From NCBI GenBank assembly GCA_903813345.2, contig CAIIXF020000001.1, positions 36,921,366-36,985,365 on the forward strand: DNA of 64,000 bases. Direction: 5' to 3'. Origin of the DNA: Owenia fusiformis. Taxonomy: Eukaryota > Annelida > Polychaeta > Sabellida > Oweniidae. The notes below the pieces were generated by a model, which was given only the letters and a program-made list of their open reading frames with translations, had not been told where the DNA came from and did not search any database. Position 1 is the stretch's first letter. Each line of letters opens with the position of its first letter. Shown one piece after another: positions 60,501 to 64,000 of this stretch. The position numbers and the translations under genes are program-made.

Positions 60501-63165
60501 ATGGTAACCATTCTTATAGAAAAATAATTATTGTAAAAATCTTTAGTTTTCCTGAAATAAAGTGTTCACTTTGGGGATTTTTAGAAATTAGATGACAAGC
60601 AAAGACATGACCCAGAAATATTCTAAAATTGAAACAATTTTTTGTTGGCCTGCTCGCTAGGTCAGATTCTCTCTTTAAACTTAATCAATAGCAGAAGTGA
60701 GCATAGGCCGTGGGAACATGTGTAAATCAAAAAAAAAAAGTCAAGTTCTATTAGAAAAGAGATAACTTCCTATTCTCTTTTCATAAAGAACTAGAATTAG
60801 TTTTCTCAATATATGTTCCTAAGGCCTATGGTCGTGAGAATATGACAGTCATCAGACCTTTTCGTCTTTCCAAATACAGTGGTATGCCACTTGCCAAAAT
60901 ACAATACATGAACCTGTTATAAGACAGCACAGTGAATTTTGGCACATCAAGTTGTTTTTATTTTTGTTGATACCTTTTCATTTTTGTACTTGTCATCTTG
61001 ATTCGTCTTGGTATATCATGCCTTGCCAAAACTGCACTTCTTTTCTATTCACAATATGCCAACAAACATATTTTCCAAATAGGATTTTGTGATTGACATT
61101 GAGTTTTTTATTATCTTACCTATATTCTTATATTTAAATCTATAAGTCCATCATTTAGAACTATAAATGCAAAAGTCGAAGCTCTCCAAAATGCACTTGT
61201 TTAAGATCAGTTGTGTACATAAGATGTTTCCATTGACTGATGTGCATTCAGATTTCTAAGGAAAAGCAATAGTAAGGAGGTTTAAGGAAAGACAATAGTA
61301 AGGAGGGCTGTTATATGGTGTCTTCAAAAATGCCCTGAGAGGATCAACATTGTGAAGTCCCGTCATTACCATCATTTTTATAAAACAATCAACAAACATG
61401 AGATAAAAGGAACTCTTGACCAGCATATAGACAAGGTAGATAGTGGTCCAGCCATGAATTCTTCTCCAAAACGAGGCCTCAACACAGTACTGACCCAAAT
61501 AGCAACTATTCAAATTAACAGATTCACTTTTCCCTTAATTTACTCCAAATCTAAATAAATTGTTGAATGCATTCTTTTAAAGTTGGTATCACAGAAAATA
61601 TACTTGTATTTGGCATGGCCTATGTGTCAAGAATCATAAAATTACATACATGACATTATGCATAAGCCATATAGCTATAAACTACATTTGAGAATGGCTG
61701 GAATACCCACAGGTTCCCTGTTGAAGCAGGATACCAGGGATTTGCTGGACATTGTTGTGAAGCTGTGCTGGATGGCTGCCCCACTAATCTACCATCTCAT
61801 TTCCACCACCATAAGCTTGTTCTTTGTGCATGCACAGCTTCTCATTATGGTTTCCATTATAGATGGAACATAACAGCAAAAGACACTTAAGGATTCACCT
61901 GGTGTTGTACCATCCATGCATATAGACTTGAGAAACTATAGAGTAAGTTAGAAATGAATTGGGGTAACAGTTCATCAGTGTTTAATTCAACTTAACTCAC
62001 CTTTTACCTACAATTCCAGTCAAAACATAAACAATCTAGACAGGTGTAGATTTTTCCATATATCTAATCCTGTGCATAATTAAATATAGGTAAATCGTCC
62101 AAAATGCCCTAGATTTTCACCTAATGTACATTGTAGTACAGTGACAATGTCACAGGGATCTCAACTCCTCCAAAACAAAATCCAAAATTTCCCAATCATA
62201 CCAGTTATTAAAATGTCAACTAGGGCAAAGGGGTGTAATGTCGACGTGTGGGGTAATGTTGACATAATAGACGGGGTAACTTTGACACTTACTTATTGGA
62301 AGTAGAATTTCCGTTTTCCGCCATGTTTGATTTCTGGAAAAATCTCTCGAGATCTCGCTCTATGCGAGAAAAAAACATAGCTTCCCCCTAGATCGGAAAT
62401 TAGAGCAAATAAACAATAAGGTGTCAAAGTTACCCCAATATGGTGTTGACGTTACACCACTTCACCAAAATCAATGGTGAGATATAATGCCAATTGTGCC
62501 AATGTGAATTAGACTATATCCTATTTAGTCTGAATTATATTCAGACTATAAGGCACCTATGTTAAAGTTTGGTAATTATAGATATTTGTTTACATAGGAA
62601 GTGCTATTCAAAATGGCCGATTGGGTAAAATTAATTTGCAATTTGTTACTTCAACTAGCTTTATTTCCACTTGACAATATGCTGTGTTACTTTTTATTGC
62701 ATTCAATTGTACCTTACTATTTAATTGAAATTTTGTAATGTTTATTTTATTAAAAAAATGGTTCCCCTAATTGATAATTTTGTGCAAAAAATTTTACTGC
62801 AATTTCCACAGGAAAGTAGTACATCATAACAGACTGACTTCTAGTCAGTCTGTTGGATACATACTACAATGTGAATTCAATATTCTGTTTTCATTTTGTT
62901 CAATTCTTGATTTTGTTTTTTTCCGTTTATATAGGGTAGTAACTTTGTAAAAACAAAAGTAATTTATGTGCAAACTCAACATGTACTCACGCTCTCTTTG
63001 TGGTAAAACATCAATCAAGTGTAAATAAAATACAAGCTCGGCTAGAAAAAATAAATAAAAAATCCTCACTGAATTTTGCAGGGAGTCCTCAGGAATGTTG
63101 GTCTTTTTCTTCGAACCCCGCGACTTTCCGAAGCCTAACACCAACTTCTTCCCGGCTGATGACAT
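25923..63165 (-). CDS. ARHGAP45: F-BAR / C1 / RhoGAP protein, ARHGAP29-ARHGAP45-GMIP family
   Basis: Twenty-five coding exons, 5' to 3' (minus strand): 63165-63070, 59832-59667, 54614-54462, 53940-53859, 53285-53228, 53042-52994, 52507-52370, 51849-51785, 49063-48953, 48150-48070, 47747-47568, 47132-47055, 45538-45422, 41041-40908, 40494-40433, 35314-35135, 34614-34475, 31622-31434, 30194-30057, 29752-29493, 28312-28179, 27536-27409, 27039-26946, 26374-26327, 26014-25923 (TAG). All joins are GT/AG and in phase, giving about 990 residues; exon 15 has an alternative donor that adds two. The start is the ATG at 63165, not the upstream TTG. The order matches vertebrate ARHGAP45/29: N-terminal conserved block, F-BAR coiled coil, C1, RhoGAP, acidic tail ending PQFV. 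Such proteins stimulate GTP hydrolysis by Rho at membranes. It is probably a co-orthologue of the three vertebrate genes, so the symbol is approximate. Confidence 0.92.
26451..26628. mobile_element. Short mariner-type MITE
   Basis: TA-CAGGGTGTCATGAAAGTATG on the left and, in reverse, TA-CAGGGTGTCCCGAAAGTATG on the right, about 180 bp in total. It has paired terminal inverted repeats and TA target sites and lies between exons 23 and 24 of the RhoGAP gene. Confidence 0.65.
28179..30194 (-). CDS. ARHGAP45: RhoGAP gene exons 19-21: catalytic RhoGAP domain
   Basis: Exon 19 begins GIYRVSGVKSKVEKL; the Arg in GIYR is the arginine finger that completes the GTPase active site. It continues with NVLKLYLRQ, and exon 20 with LPEPLLTFRLYLEF and NLGIVFGPTLLRP, the other hallmark motifs. 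All catalytic landmarks are present, so the enzyme should be active. The first bases of exon 19 are the seed of the adjacent minisatellite (30187-31078). Confidence 0.92.
28847..29460. repeat. Dispersed repeat (CAGCAACGCCAAAGC family) with GGACGGACG tail
   Basis: Starts ACTAGAAAACAGCAACGCCA and has repeated TTTTTCAAAATGG(C/T) segments and CACATACCAAATATGAACAA. It ends in GGACGGACGTACGGACAGAC. A second copy is at about 41438-41640. It is non-coding; short open frames here are by-products. Confidence 0.55.
30187..31078 (-). repeat. Minisatellite of about 52 bp (17 units) derived from the exon 19 splice acceptor
   Basis: ACACCCTGTAGATATACTAA followed by ATTGACAATAATGAAAACAAGTTCAGTGGGAT is repeated with a period of 52-54 bp. 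I count 18 copies of ACACCCTGTAG, the first being the real start of exon 19. Read on the minus strand each unit has a pyrimidine-rich stretch, CAATTTAG and then TATCTACAGGGTGT, copying the acceptor and the codons for IYRV. Small variants (GAAAAC, TAAAAAAC, TGTAAAC) mark subunits. Confidence 0.85.
31434..34614 (-). CDS. ARHGAP45: RhoGAP gene exons 17-18: C1 zinc-finger domain
   Basis: The C1 motif runs from the His in THVFRK through AKCREC, GAECEKCGLACHKKC and ends at GVPC. The intron falls between EK and CGLAC. Spacing after the first His is 10 residues before the Cys, as in vertebrate ARHGAP45 and not the classical phorbol-binding C1, so it is likely an atypical C1 involved in membrane or protein contacts. 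Exon 18 also starts the RhoGAP domain (TTFGVDFMAH...PILVQKCVKEIEERG). Confidence 0.88.
32030..33515. repeat. Repeat element with about five tandem units of about 160 bp
   Basis: Units contain AAAATGGCTGCCTTGACATT, TACCCAGAA, CTAATCAG(A/T)TCTAGATTTTC, CCTGAAAATTTGAAATTGAT and GACAAGACTTTACAGACAAG. The block starts near ATGTCCCCACCAATGGG. It ends with a GGAC/GACAGAC-rich stretch and the hairpin GGCCCCACACTATGTGGTGG. It lies in intron 17 and no protein is evident. Confidence 0.6.
33520..34470. other. Intron sequence, no gene seen
   Basis: A 79-codon plus-strand frame at 33653-33892 shows no family motif. A fragment GAAAAACAGCAACTACACGG near 33911 matches the dispersed repeat at about 39235. Confidence 0.35.
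35465..35660. repeat. Purine-rich microsatellite (GGAT/GGAAGGAT/AGAAT)
   Basis: Starts GATGGATGGATGGATGGATG and continues with imperfect GGAAG, GATAG and AATAG blocks. The one-sided purine bias makes it a candidate for triplex DNA. Apparent Leu/Ser/Pro-rich frames on the other strand result from this bias. Confidence 0.75.
35690..36990 (+). repeat. Three direct repeats with a period of about 480 bp
   Basis: CGCCATAACTTTCGAACCGG (about 35740), GTCATAACTTCCGAACCGG (about 36217) and CGCCATAACTTCTGCACCGG (about 36700) begin successive units. Units 1 and 2 also share TTTTCGGACACCATATCTCA, CTGACGGCAAAAGG and TTGACCTAGATTTTGACCTA. Unit 3 diverges after about 150 bp. Confidence 0.65.
37552..37850. 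mobile_element. Small inverted-repeat element (MITE-like)
   Basis: AAAGGAGGAGGGAAGTTAGC on the left pairs with GCGTTTCCCTCCTCCTTTTA on the right, about 290 bp apart. There is no coding content beyond a chance frame. Confidence 0.45.
38284..38470 (-). promoter_or_regulatory. Candidate internal promoter and first exon of the RhoGAP gene (intron 15)
   Basis: On the minus strand a perfect donor GTAAGT (38289-38284) ends a possible exon. It holds the short frame MAENNHQIDNVKE-stop (ATG at 38349). Just upstream lie an ATTGG at 38432-38436 and a CCAAT at 38462-38466 in opposing orientations, and CCTGGCAAC. Spliced to exon 16, translation could restart at MADHDEND, giving a C1-RhoGAP protein without F-BAR. 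This is inference from motifs only. Confidence 0.3.
39220..39910. repeat. Dispersed repeat (GAAAAACAGCAACC start, TTTGAGTTATC modules)
   Basis: Begins GAAAAACAGCAACCATGCAG. It contains several modules with 'AAAATTTGAA...TTTGAGTTATC' and ends GGATGGACAAAG...TTCTCTTTATCCCTCCCGAC. Related pieces are at 31100-31380 and 33905-33950. Confidence 0.5.
39945..40040. repeat. Near-perfect hairpin
   Basis: GATACTGGAAATATTCCA and GGTAACAGTGTATCA pair with TGATACATTGTTACC and TGGAATATTTCCTGTATC around a short loop. Probably a foldback insertion in intron 15. Confidence 0.6.
40597..40617. repeat. (TG)n microsatellite
   Basis: A run of about ten TG dinucleotides in intron 14. Confidence 0.8.
40908..52507 (-). 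CDS. ARHGAP45: RhoGAP gene exons 7-14: F-BAR coiled-coil region
   Basis: Exons 7-14 (about residues 202-503) code a charged helical region. Landmarks are KAWSKYAKDIITYIDKRTHL, EFEFAKNLSKLAQGM, SIYCTALDQDLDHAG, EHEKSRKALKDLWAKE, DKARDSVAKAEYEVQ, DKRKKLEEEAL and TLCESSRLYEQGAQYAEFVR. The F-BAR dimer binds and bends membranes. Exon 14 is longer at its 5' side than a quick reading suggests: the acceptor at 41042-41043, not the one near 40999, keeps the frame and adds FQTLCESSRLYEQG, a block conserved in vertebrates. Confidence 0.88.
41625..43865. mobile_element. Foldback element with arms of about 350-400 bp
   Basis: The left arm (about 41625-41975) contains GAGAATAACTTTGTACTA, ATTGGTCATGTGACTTGCAA and TGGAGTTATAACAATCTTAT. 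The right arm (about 43450-43860) holds the reverse complement: ATAAGATTGTTATAACTCCA, TTGCAAGTCACATGACCAAT, TAGTACAAAGTTATTCTC. About 1.5 kb of AT-rich spacer shows no transposase. It lies in intron 13 of the RhoGAP gene. Confidence 0.6.
43888..44413. mobile_element. MITE-like element with terminal inverted repeats of about 32 bp
   Basis: TACTGGATGACCATGAGGTG (followed by GATATGCCAGA) on the left is mirrored by TCTGGCATATCC and CACCTCATGGTCATCCAGTA on the right. Inside is a hairpin AATACTAGGCAAGGCGAAGC...GAGCCTAGTATT. Confidence 0.6.
44413..44715. mobile_element. Second MITE-like element holding a partial copy of the first
   Basis: Ends pair as TTTATTATGCACCTC and GAGGTGCATAATAAA. Inside, AGCCGAGCCTAGTATTTTTT and GGATAGGTATTCTGGCATA repeat the 3' part of the neighbouring element, so the two share history. 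Confidence 0.45.
45740..46805 (+). mobile_element. Internally deleted mariner-type transposon with long terminal inverted repeats
   Basis: Both ends read TA-CAGGGTGTTCCA(G/T)ATG, then TTTCAGGAATGATGCTGT. The similarity continues inward for at least 200 bp, including GGTTGCTATAGTAACCTAGG and GGAGCAGGTGTAACAACG. Between the arms a frame from 46292 holds VYELYKRFKSGRETETD and HPRTVRALTNAEGI, which resembles the N-terminal DNA-binding part of mariner/Tc1 transposases. The catalytic D,D,D/E domain is absent, so the copy is non-autonomous. Confidence 0.7.
48227..48403. repeat. 24 bp tandem array, about 7.3 units
   Basis: Unit ACATTTCAACTCTTATAT plus A(G/A)CAGT. The first three units end in AGCAGT and the rest in AACAGT. 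Because 24 is divisible by three, the array stays open on both strands and gives artificial repeat peptides. It lies just upstream of exon 10 in transcript order. Confidence 0.85.
49644..50625. repeat. 109 bp satellite, nine units, each with an ATGCAAAT octamer
   Basis: Units start at 49644, 49753, 49862, 49971, 50080, 50189, 50298, 50407 and 50516. Each reads CGTAGCTTATTATAATATTG, TCACTTCCAGCATTTCTGAA, TGT(C/T)GGTGGAGATTC, AAATTATTTTCCTTATGCAA, ATGGCCTATTATAACTTAAA, GCAGAAAACACGTT. Units differ at a handful of bases, so the array is young or homogenised. It is in intron 8 of the RhoGAP gene. Confidence 0.9.
51400..51650 (+). repeat. Third block of the AAGGTCATTGAAGGTCA repeat family
   Basis: Begins GCATTAACATGACAAAATGT like the copy at 19790 and has one to two units ending in TTTTTTGACCTTGAAAGG and TTACTGAAGGTCAAATC. 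It lies next to exon 8 in intron 8. Confidence 0.55.
52994..59832 (-). CDS. ARHGAP45: RhoGAP gene exons 2-6: conserved N-terminal region
   Basis: Exons 2-6 encode about residues 33-201. They include DVRRFSDVLARLKKILQSD, LGEVLSILKMVLQKYPSLHS, TDILTAAGLLISFIK and ALAFSSSVSEYLMGDVD. These blocks align by eye with the N-terminal part of vertebrate ARHGAP45, which has for example AVAFSSTVSEFLMGEVD. A low-complexity spacer (SFEELPGSSEPVEVQ) leads to the F-BAR region. Exons 5 and 6 are only 58 and 49 nt. Confidence 0.85.
55660..55998. mobile_element. MITE-like element, copy 1 of a pair
   Basis: Starts AGGCAGAATCAGATCTACAG and ends GCTAGATCTGATTCTCTC, so the ends are inverted repeats. A second copy lies at about 60310-60678 in the same orientation, with shared internal text such as AATCTATTCCTTACAATCTC and CCATTCTTATAGAAAAATAA. 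Confidence 0.6.
56000..59390. other. Intron 2 of the RhoGAP gene, little recognised
   Basis: AT-rich. It contains a short tandem block at about 57400-57600 (AATCATGCCCTCAGAATTTG, 3-4 loose units), a run of 12 G at 57785-57796, and a hairpin at about 58580-58740 (TCGTCGATTTAATTCCTCAC mirrored by GTGAGGAATTAAATCGACGA). No exon of another gene was found. Confidence 0.45.
59395..59575 (-). mobile_element. pogo/Tigger-like MITE
   Basis: Read in reverse it starts TACAGTGGAACCTGTATATTC, continues AAACACCTCTCAAATCCGAA, and at the far end pairs with ACCTCTATAATTCAAACGCC. The fragment at 1836 is from the same family. It sits just downstream of exon 2 of the RhoGAP gene in transcript order. Confidence 0.6.
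60310..60678. mobile_element. MITE-like element, copy 2 of a pair
   Basis: Starts GGGCAGAATCAGATGTATAG and ends GCTAGGTCAGATTCTCTC. It matches 55660-55998 along its length with substitutions and small insertions. Confidence 0.6.
62225..62475. mobile_element. Small inverted-repeat element in intron 1 of the RhoGAP gene
   Basis: AAGGGGTGTAATGTCGACGT and GGGGTAACTTTGACACTT on the left are mirrored by AAGGTGTCAAAGTTACCCCA and GTTGACGTTACACCACTT on the right, about 250 bp overall. The stem includes a YY1-like CCGCCATG. Confidence 0.5.
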
Positions 63166-63614
63166 TATCAATATATCGGTATTATGTATTCCTCAAAATA
63201 GTTTATATTCCTGCAACTATTTGAGATTGTTCCAGTACAATTTTTGATTTTCTAAGTTTATCTCGACTTCCATGTTTGATCTATTTTTAGAATGACACGC
63301 CACACGTAAGATTCAAAATCAAGACAAAAGCCACATGGACTTGTGCATCGCAATAACCCCCTCCCGCAACCGACAGATAAGAACGGGTCTGGTAAGTAAA
63401 GCCAGGATTGATATTGATACGATTTGCTATTCGCACCTTCACATCTTATGAAGATGGCGAGCGTTCGCAATACTAGCATAATATAACTATGTTCGTATTT
63501 TTAATGTATGCGTTTTTTTGAAAAACGTCAAGTACACTTTCTATGTTTTCATTCTTGTAAAACACGACTTTTAAAGATCTATAGTGTACTATTTCAATGT
63601 ATTAGAATAGTAAC
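63166..63614. promoter_or_regulatory. Shared (bidirectional) promoter between the RhoGAP and Integrator genes
   Basis: About 450 bp separate the two opposed start codons. The region is less AT-rich than its surroundings. It holds AAGATGGCG at about 63451 (YY1-like), which also opens a ten-codon plus-strand frame (MASVRNTSII, 63454-63486) that could act as an upstream ORF. No TATA box is obvious for either side. The sharing of one promoter is inferred. Confidence 0.5.
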
Positions 63615-63642
63615 ATGTCAGAGATTAAGGTGGTACCACTTG
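63615..63642 (+). CDS. INTS11: First coding exon of Integrator complex subunit 11 (partial gene)
   Basis: ATG-TCA-GAG-ATT-AAG-GTG-GTA-CCA-CTT-G is followed by a perfect GTAAGT donor. It encodes MSEIKVVPL plus the first base of a Gly codon. Human INTS11 starts MPEIRVTPLG from memory, so the position, the phase 1 break and seven of nine residues (identical or similar) agree. INTS11 is the RNA endonuclease of the Integrator complex, a metallo-beta-lactamase/beta-CASP enzyme that cuts snRNA and other nascent transcripts. The remaining exons would lie beyond the right edge; no GAGQDVGRSC exon was found before 64000. The match is short, so confidence is moderate. Confidence 0.6.
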
Positions 63643-64000
63643 GTAAGTGCAAACTCTTCTAAATTTGTTAAAAACTCATATACAATGAGGTTTGAATATA
63701 ACTCGTGGGTGATAATAGTTCAACAAGCTAAACTTCATCCGGCTTATCCAGATCATATCTCAGTTCCCCTTTCAACTTCAGAAAGTCTAGGAAATGATTA
63801 ATGTCAGATCTGTCTTTTTTACAGTGTTCAGGTTTCTCTAATCCATTATAAATTCATTCACATCAACCTTAGATTCCTCGATGCCCCCATGGGCTTTCAA
63901 CTCTAATTGAAACTCTAATTGGAGAAGATCAATGCAGGCAGAGATATCCCGTGAACTTCTAGTACATTTTAACCTATGCAGCTGCACAGATCACTAGTCT
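63643..64000 (+). other. Probable first intron of the INTS11-like gene
   Basis: Begins with GTAAGTGC and runs off the window. Open frames here show no similarity to the metallo-beta-lactamase start, so I see only intron. Confidence 0.4.

Overview
This window is nuclear DNA from an animal, not a prokaryote. Genes are split into short exons by AT-rich introns with GT/AG boundaries, and dispersed repeats, foldback elements and satellites fill the space between exons. The gene families (BTB-kelch, C-type lectin plus kringle, LRR receptor, F-BAR/C1/RhoGAP, Integrator subunit 11) and the style of the repeats suggest a marine invertebrate. An echinoderm, hemichordate or amphioxus-like deuterostome is my best guess; a lophotrochozoan is not excluded.

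Layout, left to right. (1) 1-640: 3' end of a CR1/L2-type LINE, plus strand. (2) 927-5331: a BTB-BACK-kelch gene, plus strand, four coding exons in the preferred model. (3) 5.6-7.0 kb: two non-autonomous elements. (4) 7336-11899: a nine-exon plus-strand gene for a secreted protein with the order signal peptide, acidic linker, C-type lectin domain (CTLD), kringle, CTLD. I reconstructed it exon by exon, and every junction is in phase. (5) 12.4-16.6 kb: a large nested inverted repeat with arms of about 800 bp. (6) 16721-18601: a single-exon minus-strand LRR transmembrane receptor with a good TATA box. (7) 18.7-25.9 kb: no gene found; dispersed repeats, including arrays with DR4 nuclear-receptor-like half-sites, and a 1.28 kb foldback element. 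(8) 25923-63165: one minus-strand gene of about 37 kb and 25 coding exons, encoding about 990 residues with an F-BAR region, a C1 domain, a RhoGAP domain and a C-terminal PQFV. It is the ARHGAP29/ARHGAP45/GMIP type. Its introns hold most of the remaining repeats. (9) 63615-63642: a short plus-strand first coding exon whose peptide matches the start of Integrator subunit 11, head to head with the RhoGAP gene.

Points of most interest: the CTLD-kringle-CTLD protein; a minisatellite of about 52 bp inside the RhoGAP gene that tandemly copies its own intron/exon junction, with the arginine-finger codon and a decoy splice acceptor in each unit; a 109 bp satellite with a POU octamer in each of nine units; inverted-repeat elements with tandem arrays in their arms; and a possible internal promoter of the RhoGAP gene that would give a form without the F-BAR region. 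Exon models rest on splice consensus, reading phase and remembered family sequence. No database search or transcript data were available.
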